A stretch of 18,428 bases of DNA from the NCBI GenBank assembly GCA_003661825.1, contig QMWW01000006.1, forward strand, positions 1 to 18,428, given 5' to 3'. This stretch comes from Thermoprotei archaeon. Lineage in GTDB: Archaea; Thermoproteota; Thermoprotei_A; Sulfolobales; Desulfurococcaceae. Shown piece after piece: positions 5,883 through 12,745 of the stretch. Position 1 is the stretch's first letter; each line of letters starts with the position of its first letter. A model generated the notes under the pieces. It was not told the DNA's origin. It made no database searches and saw only the letters and a program-made list of their open reading frames with translations. The position numbers and the translations under genes are program-made.

Positions 5883-7058
5883 CTAAGTCGCTCTTCTGAG
5901 TACAGATACTATGGAGAACGTCGCTACCCCGCCTACATTGTGCGTAGCCGCTACCTCGGGGCTACTAGCCTTATAGCCTGGGAAGTCGCCGCGGATCTGC
6001 ATAACTGCCTCGGCAAGCTGGTAGATCCCGGTAGCTCCTACTGGATGTCCTCTAGCTTTAAGTCCTCCGCTAAAGTTTACCTCAGGCCTATCTCCTTTCG
6101 CAAATCTTCCCTCTTTCCAGAGCTTAGGAGCTTCTCCCTCTCCTGCGAACCCCATTGCTTCAAGCGCTAGATACCCTGTAATGTGGAACGCATCATGTAC
6201 TTCTACGTAGTCTATGCTCTTCTCCGCGATGCCCGCCATCTTGTAGGCTTTGCGGGAAGCAATAATGCTAGACTCCATTTTTAGCAGGTCTCTCCGCGAG
6301 CCTAGGTCTACGGAGTCGGTAGCATAGCCTATACCAGCTATCTCTACTAAGACTTCTCTACCTAGAGCTCGGTTTATCTCTCGAGCTTTCTCCTCTCCCC
6401 GTACGAGTATAGCTACAGCCGCTCCATCCCCTATGGGAGCGCAATCGTATAGGTGTAGAGGATCGGCTATTACAGAGCTGTTAAGTATGGTTTCAAGAGT
6501 AGTTTTACGCGGTAGCTGTGCATATGGGTTGTACGATGCGTACTCATGCATTCTGAGGGGCCAGTAAGCTAGGTCTTCCCGCGTGTACCCGTATGTATCC
6601 ATGTAGAGGCGTGCTATCATGGCGTTTAAGCCAGCGAAGCTTGCTCCATAGAATAGCTCGTACTCTGCATCAGCTGCTTGCGCTAGGGCTTTAGTAGTCA
6701 TAGCTGTAACGTTCTCGGTTAGCTTCTCAACCCCACCGACAGCCACTACGTCTACTAGCCCAGACTTAACTAGCGAGAAGCCAGCGTATAGGGCTGCACC
6801 GCCGCTGCCGCAGGCTGCTTCGACTTTAAAAGCCGGTATACCCCGTAGACCGCTGTAATCGGCCAGAAGAGCTGCTAAGCTATCTTGCTCCATCAGTACG
6901 CTCGACGTCATATTGCCTACTACTAGGGCCTGCGGCTTCAGCCCTCCAGCATCGTTTACCGCGTTAAACAGTGCTTCAGCGAATAGCTCTCTAGCGCTCT
7001 TATCAAAAAATCTACCGACTTTAGTCATCCCCACTCCTACGACGAAAACACGTCCCAA
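5883..7058 (-). CDS. Thiolase-family protein, acetyl-CoA C-acetyltransferase-like
   Basis: An archaeal SCP-x/acetoacetyl-CoA-thiolase-type protein of 391 aa. The acyl-accepting cysteine is C83 in EAACGSGG. Histidines of the active site are H288 in EVHDAFH and H338 in GGLKARGHPVGATG. The C-terminal ATHNVGG (371-377) stands where classical thiolases have the second cysteine. In archaea this protein supplies acetoacetyl-CoA to HMG-CoA synthase for mevalonate and lipid synthesis, in complex with a DUF35 protein; neither partner is adjacent here. The start is TTG at 7058, needed to keep the first beta strand VFVVGVG; GGTG lies 8 bases upstream. Its downstream neighbour on the same strand is the carboxyltransferase, suggesting the pair may instead serve acyl-CoA metabolism. 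Which acyl-CoA it uses is not determined. Confidence 0.88.
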   Translation of the reverse strand: MGRVFVVGVGMTKVGRFFDKSARELFAEALFNAVNDAGGLKPQALVVGNMTSSVLMEQDSLAALLADYSGLRGIPAFKVEAACGSGGAALYAGFSLVKSGLVDVVAVGGVEKLTENVTAMTTKALAQAADAEYELFYGASFAGLNAMIARLYMDTYGYTREDLAYWPLRMHEYASYNPYAQLPRKTTLETILNSSVIADPLHLYDCAPIGDGAAVAILVRGEEKAREINRALGREVLVEIAGIGYATDSVDLGSRRDLLKMESSIIASRKAYKMAGIAEKSIDYVEVHDAFHITGYLALEAMGFAGEGEAPKLWKEGRFAKGDRPEVNFSGGLKARGHPVGATGIYQLAEAVMQIRGDFPGYKASSPEVAATHNVGGVATFSIVSVLRRAT

Positions 7059-7092
7059 CTCCTCTACACCACAATTATCTATTACACACTAC

Positions 7093-7121
7093 GGTGCTAA
7101 CCGCGTTCGCGGCTTAGTACC
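7093..7121. repeat. Inverted repeat between the divergent thiolase and zinc-finger genes
   Basis: GGTGCTAA (7093-7100) pairs with TTAGTACC (7114-7121) with one G-T wobble. CCGC/GCGG sits inside around the loop GTTC, and C7113 is bulged, giving 12 pairs in 29 bases. It sits just upstream of an AT-rich box (about 7075-7087) that could be the thiolase TATA. It is either an operator for a dimeric regulator or an RNA hairpin in a longer leader. No regulator can be named. Confidence 0.5.
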
Positions 7122-7190
7122 ACGAAATCCCTGTAATTAACACAGAGCCCATTGTCTTATAACATAATACTAGCTTAAAACTTATACGAG

Positions 7191-7517
7191 ATGTTGGGGG
7201 TAAGTAGGGTGAGCAAGATCTACTTGAGAGAGCATCTAGTAAGGTACACTATACGGAGAGCTTTGAACCTACCAGTTGACGATATAGACCTAGCCAGTAT
7301 TGTCGGCTCATCGCTATTGCCGGTTATGAGGAAGGTTGTAGCTTATGTAGCTTGTAGACTGGTTTTCGAGAAAAACAACCACTTAAGATGCGGACTATGC
7401 GGTAGAGGCCCCTTTACGAAGAGAGGACTATATCTACACCTCACACGTGTCCACACAAACGAGATACTTAGGCTGATAGACGAGAAGTACAATAAGTATG
7501 CAGAGAAACCTGGCTAG
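7191..7517 (+). CDS. Small C2H2 zinc-finger protein
   Basis: A 108-aa basic protein with one finger of the form C-X2-C-X12-H-X4-H: the segment begins CGLCGRGPFTKRG and ends LHLTRVH. The N-terminal 60 residues are helical and lack a known domain. Single C2H2 fingers of this sort occur in small archaeal DNA- or RNA-binding proteins; the ligand is unknown. ATG 7191 is the first start. GTG 7209 has GGGGGT 7 bases upstream and may be the true start, which would remove six residues. It is divergent from the thiolase across an inverted repeat, and its stop lies 3 bases from the convergent transglutaminase gene. A role in controlling the divergent thiolase is a guess from position. Confidence 0.75.
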   Translation: MLGVSRVSKIYLREHLVRYTIRRALNLPVDDIDLASIVGSSLLPVMRKVVAYVACRLVFEKNNHLRCGLCGRGPFTKRGLYLHLTRVHTNEILRLIDEKYNKYAEKPG

Positions 7518-7520
7518 AAG

Positions 7521-8633
7521 CTACTCTTCTCTGCTGTAAGCGTTTACCTCGATCACTATGTGCAGTTTTAGCTTCTCAGCTTTAGCCTCCTCTATCGCTT
7601 CAGCTGTTTCCAATATGTAGTCGCCTTTAAAAATCCTACTTACAACTACGGTTGCCTGGATATAGTATAGAGCATACTTGATCGCTACGCGGGGTAGAGG
7701 GCCTAAGGAGCTCAGCACGGGATCTACCCTTATCCACCCCCATGGCGGAATATATGCTGTAACCCAGCCGTGTCCTCCTCCACCACGGAATTCGAACGAG
7801 TAGTATCCACTAGCTTCTACGTGGCTATACCTGTAGTCTGGGTGTAGGAAGACATAGCCTATTTCGAGGTAGCTAGGCACTCCCTGCGAGCGCAGTAAGG
7901 CTATGATTAGATTAGACTGGTCGTCGCAATCGCCTGCTCCTTCCACTATTACCTCCCAAGGGTATCTAGGCGGTACTCTTATAGAGTAGTCTACATTGTC
8001 CTGTATCCACTCTAAGATGCTGAGTAGATAGCCTAGAGGCTTATCGCTAGCTAGAGAGCGTGTCAAGTACTTTACTAGTAGCATAACTAGTGGGTGCGTA
8101 TAGTTCCAGATCTTGGTGGCACCAGTGATTGTCTCGTTAGCATAGCCTTCTAGATCCCTCCACCCACCGGCTTTGTCTAATAGCTCGTATGGATCCTCTG
8201 CTACCTGGAAATCGATTATGGAGGAGAGCCTCTTACTTATATTAACTCCAACTATGTATTCGACTCCTGTGATAATAGTTTCGTTGGGTTTAAGCGTATC
8301 TGGGAGCTTTTGATCCTCTATTACGAGCAGTGGGGAGTGGTCATCCCGTTCGATCCTATAGCTATGCCTAGCATTATTGATCCACGCTTGAGCACCATAT
8401 ACGGTCTGATCGCTAGTATTCAGAGGGTAATCGAAGTAGAGTAGATCGCTAGTGGGTAGAGGAACGGCTTTATCTCCAACATTTACTACACTACTCTGTA
8501 TCCTAAGAATCACTATGTAGCTATTAAGCGTATACTGAATAAAGGCTCCGCCCTCTCCGTATGGCGTAGTAGCTAGTCCCCCTAGAGCTACGTGGAGAGA
8601 CAGCAGTATTAGTAGGTACAGGGGCTTAAGCAT
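7521..8633 (-). CDS. Secreted transglutaminase-like (cysteine protease fold) protein
   Basis: A 370-aa protein with an N-terminal hydrophobic signal (residues 4-20: PLYLLILLSLHVALGGL), so probably exported. Residues 200-310 form a transglutaminase-like core with the expected triad: C236 in GAGDCDDQSN, H288 in GGHGWVTAY and D304 in WIRVDPV. Residues 22-190 look like a strand-rich extracellular domain with several N-X-S/T sites (for example N72, N117, N131, N166, N177), compatible with archaeal glycosylation. There is no convincing C-terminal membrane anchor. Likely activities are peptide or amide hydrolysis, or cross-linking at the cell surface; the substrate is unknown. The start ATG has GAGG 7 bases upstream and a TATA box about 40 bases upstream. 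The family call is firm, the activity is not. Confidence 0.85.
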   Translation of the reverse strand: MLKPLYLLILLSLHVALGGLATTPYGEGGAFIQYTLNSYIVILRIQSSVVNVGDKAVPLPTSDLLYFDYPLNTSDQTVYGAQAWINNARHSYRIERDDHSPLLVIEDQKLPDTLKPNETIITGVEYIVGVNISKRLSSIIDFQVAEDPYELLDKAGGWRDLEGYANETITGATKIWNYTHPLVMLLVKYLTRSLASDKPLGYLLSILEWIQDNVDYSIRVPPRYPWEVIVEGAGDCDDQSNLIIALLRSQGVPSYLEIGYVFLHPDYRYSHVEASGYYSFEFRGGGGHGWVTAYIPPWGWIRVDPVLSSLGPLPRVAIKYALYYIQATVVVSRIFKGDYILETAEAIEEAKAEKLKLHIVIEVNAYSREE

Positions 8634-8669
8634 GCCTTAAGCCTCTATAGTAGATGCTCTGTAGCCCGG

Positions 8670-8678
8670 CATAAATAG
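8670..8678 (-). promoter_or_regulatory. TATA box for the transglutaminase-like gene
   Basis: The minus strand reads CTATTTATG. Spacing predicts a start near 8648 and a leader of about 15 bases carrying the GAGG ribosome-binding site. Confidence 0.5.
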
Positions 8679-8753
8679 GTTATTGCTAAGCTTAAGAGTA
8701 GAGTGTTAAAAACAACTAGATGTAGTTATGAGAGAATGCTCTACGCGCTTACT

Positions 8754-9059
8754 CTATGTATACCTTACGAGCTCTACTCGTGCTAAGCTGTTAAGCGCGA
8801 GTATAAGCGGTTCTATTACTTCGTTTTTCTCTACTTCTATCTCTCTGCTCATTCTATCAGCTAGTTCGCCTACAGTGTGTTCTCCATCGCATATTAGCCA
8901 TATGTAGTATGCTAGTGCTGAGAGCTCGTATACCTCTTCCTCGCTCTTGGCTACGTAGTACTTATCCTCTTCTCCACCGAGGAGTGTTCCTTGTCTTATA
9001 GGTTTTCTATCCTTGATCTCTTCCCAGAGAGCGTCTATGCCAGTATCTTCTTCGAACAT
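8754..9059 (-). CDS. PqqD-like (RiPP-recognition-element fold) small protein
   Basis: A 101-aa protein whose residues 40-98 match the PqqD pattern: YELSALAYYIWLICDG, then EHTVGELADRM, then a helix ending in a hydrophobic VELV strand. PqqD domains form a winged-helix-like fold that in bacteria presents a precursor peptide to a radical-SAM enzyme. Here no radical-SAM gene or precursor peptide is next to it; it follows the SSB gene by 6 bases. GGAGGT 8 bases before its ATG is built from the last codons of the SSB gene, so the two are co-expressed. Free-standing PqqD-like proteins are common in archaea and their role is unsettled. A generic winged-helix protein is the alternative. Confidence 0.72.
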   Translation of the reverse strand: MFEEDTGIDALWEEIKDRKPIRQGTLLGGEEDKYYVAKSEEEVYELSALAYYIWLICDGEHTVGELADRMSREIEVEKNEVIEPLILALNSLARVELVRYT

Positions 9060-9065
9060 TACGAG

Positions 9066-9497
9066 CTACCTCCTACCTCTAAAACTACGGCCTCTGCGTG
9101 GAGCTCTAAAGCCGCTTCTAGACCTGTAGCTATTCGGCGGGGCCTTCGGCATATACTCCGGGATACTCTCTACCTCGGGTATATCGCTGTCCTCTATCTT
9201 CTTGATAACTGTTGACTTCCCTATGTTTAGCTGTACTTTTCCACGGAATGCCGTTGTCCATGCACCGATTACTTCTACTGCATCGCCTGCTTGTAGACTA
9301 CCAGCTTTCATGCCCCATAGCGTTACCTCTACTCTACCAGAACCGTCTCCTAGGACGGCGTTGCTTATGGTTCGCGCTCCTCTCCTAGTACTTATTACTC
9401 GTGGAGGACTAGTCTCTAGGACGCGTCCCTTTACGTGTATGTTTTCGAGGTTTGGTTTAAGGTCTATTATACGGGTTACGGGTTTGGATTCGCTCAA
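9066..9497 (-). CDS. ssb: Single-stranded DNA-binding protein, crenarchaeal short OB-fold type
   Basis: A single OB fold fills residues 1-100 (VKGRVLETSPPR, AVLGDGSGRVEVTLWG, AGDAVEVIGAWTTAFRGKVQL), followed by a flexible tail. W61, W80 and F84 stand at the spacing of the DNA-stacking W56, W75 and F79 of the Sulfolobus protein. The 143-aa length also fits. The tail (105-143) is first acidic and proline-rich, then Arg/Gly/Ser-rich, and ends RGRR with no acidic tip. Sulfolobus-type proteins end in an acidic stretch that recruits partners, so its absence is odd. The start is TTG at 9497; a TATA-like ACCTATATCG lies upstream. It is first in an operon with the PqqD-like gene. Confidence 0.9.
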   Translation of the reverse strand: MSESKPVTRIIDLKPNLENIHVKGRVLETSPPRVISTRRGARTISNAVLGDGSGRVEVTLWGMKAGSLQAGDAVEVIGAWTTAFRGKVQLNIGKSTVIKKIEDSDIPEVESIPEYMPKAPPNSYRSRSGFRAPRRGRSFRGRR

Positions 9498-9550
9498 TAC
9501 GGTTTCGACTCCTACGATATAGGTATACCCACTACTATCCTCTAACTACT

Positions 9551-10018
9551 TTATAAAGTGATTGGTTCAAGCGGTACGTACTTGAACCCCATGTTGAGCA
9601 GAAACGAGGCCCTGTATAGACAGGCTTTAAGGCTATTACCACAGTAGTATAGATGGGAGTAGTCTTTCTTCTTATCGCTACAGCCGAATCCCTTGATACC
9701 GTTGAACTCTCTAGCCATTATGGAGGAAAGCATCGACTCGTAGTCGGAGCTTTTCCCGACTACTGCATAGTATACGCCAGCTATACTTGTAGAAGGATGC
9801 GCTAATAGGTAGTCTATGTGCCAGAACATGCTCTTCGCTCCTCTAACATGGCGTAGTACACGGCTCTTCAACCCTCCTATACCTCGGGCTGAGCCTATAT
9901 AGAGGTATATGCCCCGGGGTATCCCGAAGACCCGGCTGCTACGTACGGTGACCGTAGCATCTTCTCTAACCTTGACTACGAGTACGTATACGCCCGGCTT
10001 ATCGGGGAGCGAGATCAA
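9551..10018 (-). CDS. GIY-YIG (DUF123) nuclease-like protein
   Basis: A 155-aa protein of the archaeal DUF123 branch of the GIY-YIG superfamily. The paired motif appears as GVYVLV (residues 9-14) and GIYLYIGSARG (36-46), followed by the basic helix LKSRVLRHVRG (50-60). A WHIDYLL segment follows (66-72), then E94 in the region of the catalytic glutamate, and GFGCSD plus SHLYY (110-125). In other archaea this domain is sometimes fused to endonuclease III, which suggests a DNA-repair role, but free-standing members are uncharacterised. The start is TTG; a GGGG lies about 9 bases upstream and an AT-rich box 37-44 bases upstream. The gene is divergent from the C/D sRNA candidate and shares that box. 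Confidence 0.82.
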   Translation of the reverse strand: MISLPDKPGVYVLVVKVREDATVTVRSSRVFGIPRGIYLYIGSARGIGGLKSRVLRHVRGAKSMFWHIDYLLAHPSTSIAGVYYAVVGKSSDYESMLSSIMAREFNGIKGFGCSDKKKDYSHLYYCGNSLKACLYRASFLLNMGFKYVPLEPITL

Positions 10019-10054
10019 TGCTCTGTCCCCGTACTACGCTGGCTCTGCATAACA

Positions 10055-10062
10055 TATATTAA
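10055..10062. promoter_or_regulatory. Shared TATA region for an sRNA (+) and the GIY-YIG gene (-)
   Basis: TATATTAA on the plus strand lies about 26 bases before the expected 5' end of the C/D sRNA candidate. Read on the minus strand (TTAATATA) it predicts a start near 10032 with a leader of roughly 13 bases for the GIY-YIG gene. One AT box may therefore serve both directions. Confidence 0.5.
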
Positions 10063-10081
10063 GCTTAGATAGTGTTTCCTA

Positions 10082-10142
10082 GTTCCGATGAAGAGCCCGG
10101 TTTTCAGCTGAGAGTATGATGACGAGTTGCTCATCAGAATAT
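10082..10142 (+). ncRNA. Box C/D sRNA candidate (2'-O-methylation guide)
   Basis: Four boxes appear in the right order and spacing: C box ATGAAGA (10088-10094, one change from RTGATGA), 13-base guide, D' box CTGA (10108-10111), 4-base spacer, perfect C' box ATGATGA (10116-10122), 12-base guide CGAGTTGCTCAT, and D box CAGA (10135-10138, one change from CTGA). CTAGTT (10079-10084) and AACTAG (10143-10148) can close a terminal stem. A TATA box lies at the right distance upstream and no gene overlaps. By the N+5 rule the D' guide would direct methylation of the fifth base in CTGAAAACCGGGC and the D guide that in ATGAGCAACTCG; the target RNAs are not in the window. Part of it (TGATGA/TCATCA) is also an inverted repeat, so a simple hairpin is the alternative. 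Confidence 0.62.
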
Positions 10143-10204
10143 AACTAGTCTTTTTCTACATATAATCATACCCCTTCTCCAAGAAGGCTCTTATTTAGGG
10201 TTAG

Positions 10205-10216
10205 TTATTTAATATG
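10205..10216 (+). promoter_or_regulatory. TATA box for the MoxR-VWA operon
   Basis: TTATTTAATATG predicts transcription from about 10237. That makes the GTG at 10240 nearly leaderless, while the GTG at 10255 would have a leader with GTGGGGT as ribosome-binding site. Confidence 0.5.
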
Positions 10217-10239
10217 CGTTATAGCCTAGGTATTCAGTA

Positions 10240-11400
10240 GTGGGGTCGCTAGTAGTGAGCCAAGCATTAAACAACATACTAGCGCAGACGCATAGGTTTG
10301 TTGAAGAGCTAGCTAAGCCATTTGTAGGTAGAGATGAAGAAGCCTACGTTATAGCTTTAGCCATAATAACTGGAGAGCACGTTGTTCTCATCGGAGAACC
10401 TGGTACAGCTAAATCCGCTTTAGCGCGTAGAGCTGCTGAGCTCATAAATGCTAGGTTCTTCAAGTACTTGCTGACAAAGTTCACTGAGCCGGACGAGCTG
10501 TTCGGTCCACTAGACATAAATGCTCTGAAGCAGGGGAAGTACGTAAGGATTACTAGGAATAAACTACCAGAAGCGGAGATAGCGTTTATAGACGAGATCT
10601 TTAACGCTAACTCAGCGATACTAAACATGTTCCTCACCATAATGAATGAACGAGTACTCTATGATGGATACAACGAGGTCAGAGTACCGCTGTGGACCAT
10701 GATCGCTGCTAGCAACAGCGTACCCGATGAAGCAGAGCTCCAAGCACTATACGATAGATTTCTCTTCAAGCACTTCATAAAGCCGATTGGCGAGGATAAA
10801 TGGGCTGATCTCCTGGAAGTTTGCTGGAAGATTGAGTCGGGGCTCTACGAGAAAGCGGAGCCTATTCTCTCCATGGATGATATTAGGAGGCTCAACAAGC
10901 TAGTCTTTGAAGTAGATGTAAAACCTATTAAGGAAAAACTGCTTAAGCTCTACGCTATATTCGAAGACCAGGGAATACACTTAACCGATAGGCGTAAAGG
11001 CAAGGCTTTAAAAGCCATAGCTGCATCCGCGCTGATCAGTCAGAGACTCGTAGCTAGAGAAGAAGACCTCTTCGTACTAAAGCACATTGCTCCACGAGAC
11101 GCTGATGAAATGGAACAAGCATACGCTATCCTGCTAGACGAGATCAAAGCTACCGAGAAGCACCTTAGAGAGCTCGCCGAGATCGAGCACAATGTTCGGG
11201 AAGCTAAGACCTATATATCTAAAGTAAGCGACTTCGATCCACGTCTAGTGGATTATCTGAGAAGCTTTGAAACCGTGAGGGAGAGGGTTAAGAGAATAGC
11301 TGAGGATACAAGCGACGACGTTGTTAGACAGAGAGCACTAGACGTTTTAAGCGAAATCAGCGAAGTAATAGATATGATTAAGAAGAAGTTTATGGTGTAG
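10240..11400 (+). CDS. MoxR-family AAA+ ATPase
   Basis: A chaperone-like ATPase of the MoxR/RavA group, which with a VWA-domain partner promotes assembly or activation of protein complexes. The Walker A motif is GEPGTAKSA, Walker B is IAFIDEIF, sensor 1 is IAASN, and an arginine-finger-type stretch ALYDRF follows. The C-terminal third (from about residue 290) is a charged coiled-coil-prone region with many Glu/Lys/Arg heptads, longer than in minimal MoxR proteins; the whole is 386 aa. GTG 10240 is given as start; GTG 10255 is possible and would remove five residues. The gene is 13 bases upstream of a VWA gene, the standard MoxR arrangement. The client complex is unknown; no cox, nor or nitrogen-metabolism genes are beside it. 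Confidence 0.92.
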   Translation: MGSLVVSQALNNILAQTHRFVEELAKPFVGRDEEAYVIALAIITGEHVVLIGEPGTAKSALARRAAELINARFFKYLLTKFTEPDELFGPLDINALKQGKYVRITRNKLPEAEIAFIDEIFNANSAILNMFLTIMNERVLYDGYNEVRVPLWTMIAASNSVPDEAELQALYDRFLFKHFIKPIGEDKWADLLEVCWKIESGLYEKAEPILSMDDIRRLNKLVFEVDVKPIKEKLLKLYAIFEDQGIHLTDRRKGKALKAIAASALISQRLVAREEDLFVLKHIAPRDADEMEQAYAILLDEIKATEKHLRELAEIEHNVREAKTYISKVSDFDPRLVDYLRSFETVRERVKRIAEDTSDDVVRQRALDVLSEISEVIDMIKKKFMV

Positions 11401-11413
11401 AGGCTAAGAGGCA

Positions 11414-12724
11414 ATGCCTAGTAAGAGAGTAAGAACCGTCGAGAGTAAAGTCGTAAGAGGAGTGCTAGAAGGAATAAACTACGATGACCCAGTAGTCAGG
11501 TATCGTGGCTCAAAAGTTCTGAGGATTACGCGGATAGTAGCTGATAAAGAAGTAGATATTCCTCTCTCCCTAGCCATAGACATATTCTACGCATTCTACC
11601 TCCCCATGCCTATACTGGAGAATCCGGCTAGGATCCCAAACGATAAGAGATACGACTACATGGTCATAGATTCTCTCCTAAGAACCAGCTCTATACACAA
11701 CATACGTAGCAAAACAGTTGTTGATGGGTTAATGAGCAGCATAGCGGCTAGCATATTCCTCTCAGAGCTCCAGAAGATCCAGCAGGAGATGGGACCGGGT
11801 AGAAGGCATGGTGGGAAGACGGGATACGATGATAGGAGTGTTAAGAGAGAAGTGGATAGAATAGCTTCGAGTATAGCACGAGATCTAGATAACGTTAAGA
11901 AGCTACGCTCTCTCATTGAGGGGGATCAGCCGGGAACAATTAGCGTAGTAGCTTACGAGGAGTACGGGTTAGAGCTAATAAGGCTTGCTAGAAACCTAGA
12001 AGTGCGGAGGATACTCGACCTACTTACAGGTATAAAGCCTTGGGCTATAAGCATTGAGAGGAGGAAGCAGAGGTTTAAGCACGGCGAGATCACGGGCTAC
12101 GAAATCGGTAGGGATATAGAGAGAATAGTTCCATCAACGCTTGCACTACCAGATGAGCTCTTCTACCTAAGGCTGCTTGAGGGAAGGCTACTATTGTACC
12201 AAAAAGTGCTTACTCAAGGCCGTGGATCGCTATATGTACTGTTAGACAAGAGCGGATCTATGGATGGCCTGAAGATGACGTGGGCTAAAGCGGTTGCATT
12301 AAGCCTGTACATGAGAGCAGTTAAGGAGAGGAGGAATTTCTACTTCAGATTCTTCGACAGCATACCATACCCCTTAGCTAAGGTGGATAAGAAGCCTAAA
12401 GCCAGCCAGGTGTTGAAGCTAATAGACTATATCGCGAGAGTAAGGGGGAGTGGAGGCACCGACATAACGAGGGCACTAATAACTGCTTGTAGCGATGTAA
12501 GAGAAGGAAACGTGGGTGATGTAAACGACATAATCCTCATCACCGACGGAGTGGACCGCGTAGCTGAGCAGATAATTAGGCATAACCTCAAGAGAGCTAA
12601 TGCCAAGCTCATAACCGTCATGATCTTAGGCAATAATAGAAGCCTGGAAGAAGTATCTACGCGCTACTTCACCGTAGCTAAGCTTACCCAGAAGAACATT
12701 CTCCAAATAGTTGAAGCAGACTAG
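11414..12724 (+). CDS. VWA-domain (CoxE-like) partner of the MoxR ATPase
   Basis: A 436-aa cytosolic protein. The C-terminal 170 residues are a von Willebrand A domain with a complete metal site: DKSGS (D278, S280, S282), T349 in GSGGTD, and D378 in ITDGVD. The N-terminal 260 residues are helical and basic, as in CoxE-like proteins that pair with MoxR ATPases, and contain a short Gly/His/Lys-rich loop (PGRRHGGKTG) around residue 135. It probably binds the client and delivers it to the ATPase. ATG 11414 is preceded by GAGG about 10 bases upstream. It ends 21 bases before the end of the decayed transporter gene, which points the other way. Confidence 0.9.
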   Translation: MPSKRVRTVESKVVRGVLEGINYDDPVVRYRGSKVLRITRIVADKEVDIPLSLAIDIFYAFYLPMPILENPARIPNDKRYDYMVIDSLLRTSSIHNIRSKTVVDGLMSSIAASIFLSELQKIQQEMGPGRRHGGKTGYDDRSVKREVDRIASSIARDLDNVKKLRSLIEGDQPGTISVVAYEEYGLELIRLARNLEVRRILDLLTGIKPWAISIERRKQRFKHGEITGYEIGRDIERIVPSTLALPDELFYLRLLEGRLLLYQKVLTQGRGSLYVLLDKSGSMDGLKMTWAKAVALSLYMRAVKERRNFYFRFFDSIPYPLAKVDKKPKASQVLKLIDYIARVRGSGGTDITRALITACSDVREGNVGDVNDIILITDGVDRVAEQIIRHNLKRANAKLITVMILGNNRSLEEVSTRYFTVAKLTQKNILQIVEAD

Positions 12725-12745
12725 TACACGGCTAATATCTTAGAT

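Noticed and set aside
10116..10138. TGATGA/TCATCA as a hairpin terminator
   Set aside because: Archaeal termination relies on T-tracts rather than hairpins, no gene ends here on the plus strand, and the four box elements with a promoter fit a C/D sRNA better.
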